This document shows positions 1-4,860 of a stretch of DNA of 7,414 bases, one piece after another. The position numbers and the translations under genes are program-made. The first letter of the stretch is position 1; every line of letters starts with the position of its first letter. A model generated the notes under the pieces. The model had not been told where the DNA came from. It ran no database searches and saw nothing but the letters and a program-made list of their open reading frames with translations. This DNA comes from Clostridiales bacterium (GTDB lineage: Bacteria > Bacillota > Clostridia > Lachnospirales > JAITVM01): assembly GCA_031285815.1 (NCBI GenBank), contig JAITVM010000120.1, positions 1 through 7,414 of the forward strand. Direction: 5' to 3'.

Positions 1-282
1 AAGTATTTCAATTATGTCTAAATTTTCGTACTTGGGTTTTATTTCGCCGTTTAACATTTTATTATGGTCAGATATATCGTTTAGTAATTTCATAACCCTG
101 AACCAATTTCGTTTTAACACATTTAGTGTATCGGCGACTTCCTCTGAAATGTCCTGGGTTTCTTCCAGGACCTGTATTTTAGTATACATTATTGTTAACG
201 GGATCTTCATATCATGGATAACTTTTTCCAGCGGGTTAAATAACGCATCCTTATCTTGGGTTCCGTGCCTTAAATTGCTCAA
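1..282 (-). CDS. Sensor histidine kinase, N-terminal fragment (HisKA dimerisation/phosphoacceptor domain); continues past left edge
   Basis: The minus-strand reading frame is open from 282 to base 1 (94 codons) and has no stop at the edge. Residues 22-29 read IHDMKIPL, a classic H-box with the phosphoacceptor His at 23, followed by Asp and the usual Pro-Leu. Around residues 73-94 comes the second DHp helix pattern, with LLNDISDHNKMLNGEIKP followed by YENLDIIEIL. This matches HisKA-family kinases, which autophosphorylate and pass phosphate to a response regulator. The catalytic ATPase domain would lie outside the window. The start is TTG at 282, preceded by a GGGAAAGGAA ribosome site at 291-300. 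The frame is closed by a TAA at 325-327 and has no ATG between, so at most about 36 residues could precede the histidine. A sensor domain in this polypeptide is therefore unlikely. The gene is divergent from the methyltransferase. The family call is firm; the signal and partner are unknown. Confidence 0.82.
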   Translation of the reverse strand, partial: MSNLRHGTQDKDALFNPLEKVIHDMKIPLTIMYTKIQVLEETQDISEEVADTLNVLKRNWFRVMKLLNDISDHNKMLNGEIKPKYENLDIIEIL

Positions 283-370
283 AGCGCCACTTCCTTTCCC
301 AAGTTTTTGTATAAATTTACTATATTAATGCATTTATAAATTTAATAAAATCTCCACCTGCCCAACTTTC

Positions 371-376
371 TATAAT
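371..376 (+). promoter_or_regulatory. Possible -10 element (TATAAT) upstream of the methyltransferase gene
   Basis: A perfect TATAAT lies 51 bases before the methyltransferase ATG, in the 144-base divergent intergenic stretch. I see no good -35 hexamer 16-19 bases upstream. In DNA this AT-rich a chance match is quite possible. A start near base 383 would give a leader of about 45 bases. Confidence 0.28.
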
Positions 377-416
377 TCTTGTTTCTTATACAAATATTTA
401 ATAGTATTTATTTTAC

Positions 417-422
417 GGAGGG
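417..422 (+). promoter_or_regulatory. Ribosome binding site fixing the methyltransferase start
   Basis: GGAGGG ends five bases before the ATG at 427. The same frame is open further upstream to a TTG at 379, but that codon has no Shine-Dalgarno sequence. The ATG at 427 is therefore preferred, which removes 16 residues from the longest possible product. Confidence 0.8.
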
Positions 423-426
423 CCTT

Positions 427-1440
427 ATGTCCAATAGAATAATTATCACTACAGAAAACGGTGATGAACAAATTGCTTTAAATGAAATAAAAAAAATTTC
501 CCCTAAACCGAAAAATGTTTCATACCTTGCCAAAGGCATAACCCTTGTGGAGCTTGATGAGCTATATTCTGATTTTATTAAAAAGGTTAATAATTATAAC
601 CTCATCTTTATACGTCATATAATACCAATTATAACTGACGCCAAATTGACTTATGATAACATTATAGAACAAACTCTCCACATAGTAAATGATAATCTCT
701 GTTTTTTAGATAAAAACCTTAAATTTTCGATTCAAACCAGGATTGTAAACCCCCACATTACGCTTAAGCCATTTGATATAAACACTTTCATATCCGACAA
801 ATTAATAGGCAGTTATGAAATGGACGTAAAAAACCCAGAGCAAATTATTTCAATTTTAGTCTGCACTGATACAATATATATCGGAATATCTCTAAAAAAA
901 GATAATTTGTCATCTTGGCCTGGCGGAAACATCCGTTTCGAAAAAAAAGAAAATTTTATTTCCCGTGCCGAATTCAAATTACTAGAGGCTATCCAAACAT
1001 TCGGGCTAGAGCTTAAAGGCAATGCTTTAGACCTAGGGGCGGCACCTGGCGGCTGGACTAAAATTTTATCAGGCTACTGCAACTCAGTAACCGCCGTTGA
1101 CCCAGCCGGCCTGCACGAATCTTTATATCAAAGCCCTAATATCATCCATAAAAAAATGACCGCCCAAGAATTTTTCCGTAGTGCTACAGGCAAATATGAT
1201 GTAATCTGCAATGACATGAAAATGGATACAAATGAATCCATTGATATAATGGCCAATGCCGAAAAACTTTTATCGAAAAATAATTTATGTATCATGACAT
1301 TAAAGCTCCCTGCCTCTAAACAGCAAAGCAGGGCAACACGGTCAATAGAAACCCTTGAGAAATATTTTAATATATTGCATGCCCGCAAGCTATTCCACAA
1401 CCGCAACGAGGTTACTGTAGCCTTTAATAAAAAAAATTAA
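427..1440 (+). CDS. SAM-dependent RNA 2'-O-methyltransferase, THUMP-like domain plus FtsJ/RlmM-type catalytic domain
   Basis: This 337-residue protein probably methylates ribose 2'-OH groups on RNA using S-adenosylmethionine. The C-terminal half is a Rossmann methyltransferase, with SAM-binding motif I LDLGAAPGGW at residues 201-210. The four catalytic positions of FtsJ/RrmJ enzymes (K-D-K-E) all appear present: Lys184 in SRAEFKLLEA, Asp263 in NDMKMD, Lys293 in TLKLP and Glu328 in NRNEVTVAF. Residues about 60-155 resemble a THUMP RNA-binding domain, ending in a DVKNPEQI...YIGIS stretch typical of that fold. This THUMP-plus-FtsJ arrangement is that of E. coli RlmM, which modifies C2498 of 23S rRNA. 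The protein diverges enough that I do not assign that exact site or the gene name. It has no signal peptide or membrane span, so it should be cytoplasmic. It is a single gene, divergent from the kinase and convergent with spoVAE. The chemistry is well supported; the target is inferred. Confidence 0.85.
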   Translation: MSNRIIITTENGDEQIALNEIKKISPKPKNVSYLAKGITLVELDELYSDFIKKVNNYNLIFIRHIIPIITDAKLTYDNIIEQTLHIVNDNLCFLDKNLKFSIQTRIVNPHITLKPFDINTFISDKLIGSYEMDVKNPEQIISILVCTDTIYIGISLKKDNLSSWPGGNIRFEKKENFISRAEFKLLEAIQTFGLELKGNALDLGAAPGGWTKILSGYCNSVTAVDPAGLHESLYQSPNIIHKKMTAQEFFRSATGKYDVICNDMKMDTNESIDIMANAEKLLSKNNLCIMTLKLPASKQQSRATRSIETLEKYFNILHARKLFHNRNEVTVAFNKKN

Positions 1441-1447
1441 AAGCCAG

Positions 1448-1477
1448 GGCAGCAAGCAAATATGTTTGTTTGCTGCC
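1448..1477. terminator. Convergent hairpin, terminator of the spoVA operon and possibly of the methyltransferase
   Basis: A 13-base stem (1448-1460 with 1465-1477) with one G/T wobble position closes a TATG loop. It lies between two convergent stop codons (1440 and 1490). Read on the minus strand, the stem is followed a few bases later by TTTTAATTTTTTTT, a good U-tract for ending the spoVA transcript. On the plus strand only TTAGCCCTATATT follows, so termination of the methyltransferase message is less certain. Confidence 0.75.
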
Positions 1478-1489
1478 TTAGCCCTATAT

Positions 1490-1852
1490 TCACATATTAG
1501 ACTTGGATTTTGGCTGGGCTATTAAAGCCGCTATAAAGCTAAATAATATAGCTGCCGTTATCCCACCGGCTGCCGCCTTTATGCCGCCTGTTAAAATTCC
1601 AGATATGCCTTTTTCATCAATTTCTTTTTTGACGCCCTCGGCAACTAAATTCCCAAACCCGGGTAAAGGCACAGTAGCCCCAGCCCCAGCAAAATCAACT
1701 AATTTACCGTATACCCCAAGCCCGCCTAATATACAGCCCGCAACAACAAACATAACTAAAATCCTGGCCGGGGTAAGCTTAGTTTTATCAATTAAAATTT
1801 GGCCTATTACACAAATGCACCCGCCAACCAAAAAAGCTTTTAAATATTCCAT
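1490..1852 (-). CDS. spoVAE: Stage V sporulation protein AE (SpoVAEb type), membrane component of the SpoVA dipicolinate channel
   Basis: This 120-residue hydrophobic protein is a normal-length SpoVAE/SpoVAEb. Segments at about residues 4-21, 31-50 and 90-112 look membrane-spanning. Signature stretches are YLKAFLVGGCICVIGQ near the N-terminus and the conserved FAGAGATVPLPGFGNLV at residues 54-70. Both also occur, with variation, in SpoVAC encoded upstream, so the two are paralogues of one family. In known systems SpoVAC and SpoVAE sit in the spore inner membrane and take part in calcium-dipicolinate passage. The ATG at 1852 is 29 bases after the spoVAD stop. An AAGGAG site lies about 12 bases ahead, which is rather far but is the only good one. 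It is the last gene of the operon: no spoVAEa or spoVAF follows, only the terminator. Expression is expected in the forespore with the rest of the operon. Confidence 0.95.
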   Translation of the reverse strand: MEYLKAFLVGGCICVIGQILIDKTKLTPARILVMFVVAGCILGGLGVYGKLVDFAGAGATVPLPGFGNLVAEGVKKEIDEKGISGILTGGIKAAAGGITAAILFSFIAALIAQPKSKSNM

Positions 1853-1881
1853 AATTAAAATCCGCTCCTTAACCCCGATAT

Positions 1882-2892
1882 TTATAAATTTTCAATAGCA
1901 ACTGCGTGGGCAATGCTAGGTATTGTTTCATTTTGCAAAACAGAGGTCGGGCTTAGCAACGCGCCGGTTGGCACCAGTAAGATTTTATTTAAACTTTTCC
2001 CCTTTAGCAGTTCAAACAAATAGCCCGAAAAAGTAACTGCCGAGCATGCACACCCGCTACCGCCGTTGTGGGTATCCTGTTTATCCCGGTCAAATATTTT
2101 TATGCCACAGTCGGAAATTTTTTTATTAATGCCGATACCTTTTTCGCCAAGGAGCTTAATCAATAATTCAATACCAATATACCCAAGGTCCCCGGTAATA
2201 ATTAAATCATAATAATCAGCTGTAACCCCAAGGTCTTTTAAATGGGTGTAAATTGTATCGGAAGCCGCCGGGGCCATAGCCGCGCCCATATTATTCTGGT
2301 CCTTAATCCCCATATCTATTATCCGCCCGGTAGTTACCGAGGTAATAAAAGGCCCATGCCCCCCCTTATCAAGTAAAGCGCAGCCATCACCAGTTACTGT
2401 CCAGCTTGATGTCGGAGGCCGCTGCGACCCGGCTTCCATCGGGAGCCTAAATTGCTTCTCAGCCGAACCAAAATGGCTAGAAGCGCTTACTATAACCCTG
2501 TTTGCAAACCCTCCGTCAATAACCATGGCACCAAGCCCTAAGCCTTCACCAAAACTTGAACAAGCCCCATATATCCCAAAATAATTAATGTCGATGCCCC
2601 TAAAGCCAAAAGTGCTGCCTGCAGTTTGGTTTAACAAGTCGCCAGCGAAAACATAATCTATATCCTTCGTTGACAGCCCTGATTTCTGTAAAAGTAAATT
2701 TACAGTATCGTTGACAATTTTGCTTTCAGCTTGTTCCCAGCTTCCTTGCCCAACCAGCTCATCGCCAAGTATTTTGTCAAAATATTCTGATAGCGGGCCT
2801 TCGCCTTCTTTTGGGCCCACAATTGAGGCTGCGTTTGAAATACAAACAGGGCTTCCAAATTTAACAGTTGACCTCCCAATTTTTTTACCCAA
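1882..2892 (-). CDS. spoVAD: Stage V sporulation protein AD (thiolase-fold dipicolinate-binding protein)
   Basis: This 336-residue soluble protein of the thiolase/ketoacyl-synthase fold is of normal SpoVAD length. SpoVAD is known to bind dipicolinic acid and to lie at the spore inner membrane with the other SpoVA proteins. Features seen are the FGSPVCISNAASIVGP start, FGIYGACSSFGEGL around Cys111 (the position of the thiolase nucleophile), SASSHFGSAEKQFRLP at 136-151, a GDG turn near 168-170, and HNGGSGCACSAVTFSGYL at 275-292. No membrane segment or signal peptide is apparent. The start is TTG at 2892, with AGGAGG ending eight bases before it. Another TTG five bases upstream is in a different frame. 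It lies 43 bases after the spoVAC stop and 29 before spoVAE. SpoVAD does not need thiolase chemistry, so Cys111 is probably for structure or ligand binding; that last point is inference. Confidence 0.97.
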   Translation of the reverse strand: MGKKIGRSTVKFGSPVCISNAASIVGPKEGEGPLSEYFDKILGDELVGQGSWEQAESKIVNDTVNLLLQKSGLSTKDIDYVFAGDLLNQTAGSTFGFRGIDINYFGIYGACSSFGEGLGLGAMVIDGGFANRVIVSASSHFGSAEKQFRLPMEAGSQRPPTSSWTVTGDGCALLDKGGHGPFITSVTTGRIIDMGIKDQNNMGAAMAPAASDTIYTHLKDLGVTADYYDLIITGDLGYIGIELLIKLLGEKGIGINKKISDCGIKIFDRDKQDTHNGGSGCACSAVTFSGYLFELLKGKSLNKILLVPTGALLSPTSVLQNETIPSIAHAVAIENL

Positions 2893-2900
2893 ATCAAAAC

Positions 2901-2906
2901 CCTCCT
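2901..2906 (-). promoter_or_regulatory. Ribosome binding site fixing the TTG start of spoVAD
   Basis: A perfect AGGAGG on the minus strand is spaced eight bases from the TTG at 2892. No ATG or GTG in the spoVAD frame is better placed, so a non-ATG start is well supported. Confidence 0.82.
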
Positions 2907-2935
2907 AGGCTTTCATGATGTGCTTTAGTACACAG

Positions 2936-3397
2936 CTACTTTGCAAAACTGGTATATTTGTAAATATAGTATATTACCCCAACAATAACTGACGAAACAG
3001 TAGAATAAACAATAACAGGCCCGGCCAAAACAAACATTTTTGCAGCCATGCCCAAAACTATGCCCTCTTTTTTAAATTCTAAAGCAGAAGCACAAACAGA
3101 ATTTGCAAACCCGGTTATTGGGACGGAAGTACCTGCGCCGGCGTACTTTGCTATCTGTTCAAAAAACCCAAAAGAAGTCAAGATAACTGTCAATAAAATA
3201 ATAGCTGAAGAAGTATATAATGAAGCGGTGCCCTTATCCAGCCCCAAGCTTTTTAAATAATTAGAAATCAATTGCCCCATAACACATATTGAACCACCAA
3301 CCCAAAAGGCTTTTAGGCAATCAGATAAAACATTGCTTTTTGGCGAGGCTTTGTCAACAATATTTTTATACCGCTCTTTTTCGCTATTGCTAATCAA
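2936..3397 (-). CDS. spoVAC: Stage V sporulation protein AC, membrane component of the SpoVA channel
   Basis: With the start at TTG 3397 the product is 153 residues. The N-terminal part is short and polar (SEKERYKNIVDKASPKS). A hydrophobic core follows, with likely spans near residues 27-46, 60-80 and 118-146. Diagnostic motifs are CLKAFWVGGSICVMGQ at 27-42 and the AGAGTSVPITGFANSV loop at 86-101, shared in form with SpoVAE. Known SpoVAC behaves as a mechanosensitive pore-forming subunit for dipicolinate release in the spore inner membrane. A GTG at 3406 in frame would add three residues, but the GAGGTGG ribosome site (3403-3409) overlaps it and is ideally spaced for TTG 3397. If the GTG were used, the gene would span 2936-3406. 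It is 21 bases after the spoVAB stop, consistent with one transcript. Identity is firm; the exact start is less so. Confidence 0.94.
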   Translation of the reverse strand: MISNSEKERYKNIVDKASPKSNVLSDCLKAFWVGGSICVMGQLISNYLKSLGLDKGTASLYTSSAIILLTVILTSFGFFEQIAKYAGAGTSVPITGFANSVCASALEFKKEGIVLGMAAKMFVLAGPVIVYSTVSSVIVGVIYYIYKYTSFAK

Positions 3398-3402
3398 ACA
3401 TT

Positions 3403-3409
3403 CCACCTC
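3403..3409 (-). promoter_or_regulatory. Ribosome binding site deciding the spoVAC start
   Basis: GAGGTGG on the minus strand lies about six bases before TTG 3397 and overlaps GTG 3406. The overlap argues against the GTG as start, and no other Shine-Dalgarno sequence precedes the GTG. Confidence 0.6.
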
Positions 3410-3418
3410 TAATCAATT

Positions 3419-3844
3419 TTAATAAAACCCCGGCACTAAGTAATACAAAAGGCTGCCTACCATTTTCCCAACACTAATGGCTAAAATTAAATATGCGACC
3501 CTTTGTTTTACTTTTGCCCTCCTAGACAAAATTGGGATTACATCCAGCACCTCTGCTAGCGAAACAGCCAAGCAGCCAACAAAAACCCCCTGGGCAAAAC
3601 CTATAAGTGCCATTAATACGTTGCCCACTATTAAACTAAACTTAAAAAACTCATATGTGCCGCCAAATATACCGCCTAACATAATTATGTTTTCATAAAA
3701 CCTTATCTTCTGGGCAGTTTTTGTTTTGGCCGCTAGGCGTGGGACAATACCTATCATCGATATAAAAGCAATAACTGCTGTCGCTATAACTAAACCGGTA
3801 CTAAGCCCGATAATTATTAAAACTGCCCCCTTAATAGCTTGCAT
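3419..3844 (-). CDS. spoVAB: Stage V sporulation protein AB, membrane protein of the SpoVA complex
   Basis: This 141-residue integral membrane protein matches the usual SpoVAB length of about 140. Hydrophobic segments fall near residues 5-31, 50-63, 70-102 and 116-137. The recognisable family stretch is GFAQGVFVGCLAVSLAEVLDVIPILSRR, around 82-109. Its role within the complex is not well defined in the literature I know; it is encoded with the dipicolinate channel and is expected in the spore inner membrane. Three in-frame ATGs occur at 3862, 3850 and 3844. The last has AAGGA (3853-3857) spaced eight bases ahead and gives the typical length, so I chose it. The earlier starts would add six or two residues. 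The start overlaps the end of spoVAA by 14 bases, suggesting translational coupling. Confidence 0.92.
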   Translation of the reverse strand: MQAIKGAVLIIIGLSTGLVIATAVIAFISMIGIVPRLAAKTKTAQKIRFYENIIMLGGIFGGTYEFFKFSLIVGNVLMALIGFAQGVFVGCLAVSLAEVLDVIPILSRRAKVKQRVAYLILAISVGKMVGSLLYYLVPGFY

Positions 3845-4454
3845 TTTCATTTTCCTTGGCATTTATAGAATTTATGATAGATTTTGTCGCTTCTTCCTCA
3901 TAAGAGTTAAGTTCTATTTCAATAGGGGTTGGGTCATCTGTAAACTTCTTACTAAAAAAATGGTTAAAAAAAACCATTATCCCAAAACATAAACCTATCG
4001 AATAGGAAACTGTCATAAGGGCTGGCCTGTCTGTCTCAATCCCCAAAAAAATCCTATAGTAGTTCCTAAAAACCTTAAGCATCTGCGCTTCTGATTGAAA
4101 GGACATAATAGCAGATGATGAGCCTATAAACAAAACTACAGAAATAAAAAAAATCTTAGCTGCTTCAACAAATTTATTAATTTTTTTAATCTCCGGCTTA
4201 TAATCAATTAATACTTCTTGTTCGCCTATAATATTTACTTTGCTGTCAGGAACGGCTTGAATTATTTTATCAACTATATCAGCAGCTGAAATAACATAAA
4301 CCTGCTTTAGTTTCCCATTTATTTTTTTTATTTCTAATTGCGCCAGTTTATTTTTAAGCTCTATAGGGCATACAATATCTGCAATTTCTTTTAATGTAAT
4401 GCTACTTTTATTATGCAGTTCTGATTTTTTCATCGGTTGAATATAAACATCCAT
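3831..4454 (-). CDS. spoVAA: Stage V sporulation protein AA, two-span membrane protein of the SpoVA complex
   Basis: The product is 207 residues, close to the roughly 206 of Bacillus SpoVAA. A soluble N-terminal domain of about 95 residues opens with DVYIQPMKK and carries the SITLKEIADIVCP and VLIDYKPEIKKINKF stretches. Two membrane segments follow at about 98-118 (AAKIFFISVVLFIGSSSAIM) and 145-167. Between them is a loop containing MLKVFRNYYRIFLGIETDRPA, and the C-terminal tail is acidic. This one-domain, two-span layout is that of SpoVAA. The ATG at 4454 has a GGGGGTT site eight bases ahead. The in-frame ATG at 4469 (five residues longer) has no ribosome site. Its beginning overlaps the last 44 bases of the upstream small ORF, and its end overlaps spoVAB by 14 bases, so the genes are tightly coupled. 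Many clostridia keep only AC, AD and AE; here AA and AB are present too. Confidence 0.9.
   Translation of the reverse strand: MDVYIQPMKKSELHNKSSITLKEIADIVCPIELKNKLAQLEIKKINGKLKQVYVISAADIVDKIIQAVPDSKVNIIGEQEVLIDYKPEIKKINKFVEAAKIFFISVVLFIGSSSAIMSFQSEAQMLKVFRNYYRIFLGIETDRPALMTVSYSIGLCFGIMVFFNHFFSKKFTDDPTPIEIELNSYEEEATKSIINSINAKENENASY
3853..3857 (-). promoter_or_regulatory. Ribosome binding site deciding the spoVAB start
   Basis: AAGGA on the minus strand is eight bases from ATG 3844. It is too close to ATG 3850 (two bases) and downstream of ATG 3862, so it selects the third ATG. Confidence 0.6.
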
Positions 4455-4599
4455 GCAAACAACCCCCATTTTCTACAAAAATCCCATTATACTTCTTATC
4501 CCTTTGCCCACTATAATAAAAAACCATGCCTATTAAAACCACAAGCATAATTAGTATGAATACTGAGGCAATGATATTAAGCCTTAGCTTTTGCACCAT
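4411..4599 (-). CDS. Unrecognised small single-span membrane protein at the head of the spoVA operon
   Basis: I do not recognise this 62-residue ORF. It has a short basic N-terminus (MVQKLRLN), a single strongly hydrophobic segment at residues 9-29, and a polar tail with QRDKKYNGIFVENGG followed by a C-x-x-x-C pair (Cys47, Cys51). The ATG at 4599 is preceded by AGGTG at 4606-4610, six bases away, a convincing ribosome site. An in-frame start at 4638 would add 13 residues but lacks such a site. The topology is probably cytoplasmic N-terminus with tail outside. The last 14 codons overlap the start of spoVAA in another frame, so the two cysteines and the tail end lie in dual-coding sequence and may not be conserved. 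Its position suggests co-expression with spoVA in the forespore. It could also be a non-functional ORF acting as a leader for spoVAA translation. Confidence 0.55.
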   Translation of the reverse strand: MVQKLRLNIIASVFILIMLVVLIGMVFYYSGQRDKKYNGIFVENGGCLHGCLYSTDEKIRTA

Positions 4600-4666
4600 A
4601 AAAAACACCTTCTTTTGTTTTAAACAAGAATTCGGCAAACTTTATAAAAACGAATCCAGTTATTTA

Positions 4667-4696
4667 TATTTTTGCTTCTAAACAATCTATTTATAC
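4667..4696 (-). promoter_or_regulatory. Candidate sigma-G promoter of the spoVA operon
   Basis: On the minus strand GTATA (4692-4696) fits the sigma-G -35 pattern GHATR. It is followed after exactly 18 bases by AAAAATA (4667-4673), a partial match (four of six fixed positions) to the CATNHTA -10. The spoVA operon of Bacillus is sigma-G dependent in the forespore, which is why I looked here. Transcription would begin near 4660, about 60 bases before the small ORF. The surroundings are very AT-rich, so the match could be accidental. Confidence 0.35.
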
Positions 4697-4754
4697 AGTA
4701 ACATTTTTCATTTTTTAAATTTATTATCTTCTATACTTTATCAAGATAAAGCCC

Positions 4755-4783
4755 TTTACATATCTGAGTTCATTTGTTAAAAT
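4755..4783 (+). promoter_or_regulatory. Candidate sigma-A promoter of the NhaC-family transporter gene
   Basis: TTTACA (4755-4760), a 17-base spacer and TAAAAT (4778-4783), with TG at 4775-4776 as an extended -10. Each hexamer differs from consensus at one position. The start would fall near 4790, leaving a leader of about 70 bases that contains the inverted repeat at 4809-4836. Confidence 0.55.
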
Positions 4784-4808
4784 CATATAAAATAAAAAAT
4801 CCTGTCTT

Positions 4809-4836
4809 ATTTTATATTTTAGTATAAATATAAAAT
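4809..4836. repeat. Perfect 11-bp AT-rich inverted repeat in the leader of the NhaC-family gene
   Basis: ATTTTATATTT (4809-4819) and AAATATAAAAT (4826-4836) are exact reverse complements around a TAGTAT spacer. It lies about 25 bases downstream of the proposed -10 and 14 bases before the GAGGTGA ribosome site. It could be a repressor operator or a weak A-U hairpin. The absence of G-C pairs and of a following U-run makes a terminator unlikely. Confidence 0.6.
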
Positions 4837-4860
4837 TAAGAAGGCTACGAGGTGACCTAT

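Noticed and set aside
14..328. Plus-strand open frame of 104 codons at the left edge
   Set aside because: It lies opposite the kinase fragment, whose H-box and second helix motif are clear on the minus strand. The plus-strand translation resembles no family and lacks a ribosome site.
379..426. Upstream TTG start extending the methyltransferase by 16 residues
   Set aside because: No Shine-Dalgarno precedes it, while GGAGGG is well placed before ATG 427, and the added residues are encoded by the AT-rich leader.
1503..1898. Plus-strand open frame opposite spoVAE
   Set aside because: It is rich in Pro and Ala as the reverse of Gly/Ala-rich membrane coding. SpoVAE on the other strand has family motifs and a ribosome site.
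2893..2935. Imperfect palindrome TGTGCTTTAGTACACA between spoVAC and spoVAD
   Set aside because: Only the outer four bases pair and the centre does not match; it is inside an operon and probably chance.
4784..4860. Riboswitch in the leader of the NhaC-family gene (relatives are lysine- or methionine-regulated)
   Set aside because: The leader is only about 70 bases, almost all A and T, with no conserved aptamer helices or terminator. It is too short for an L box or S box.
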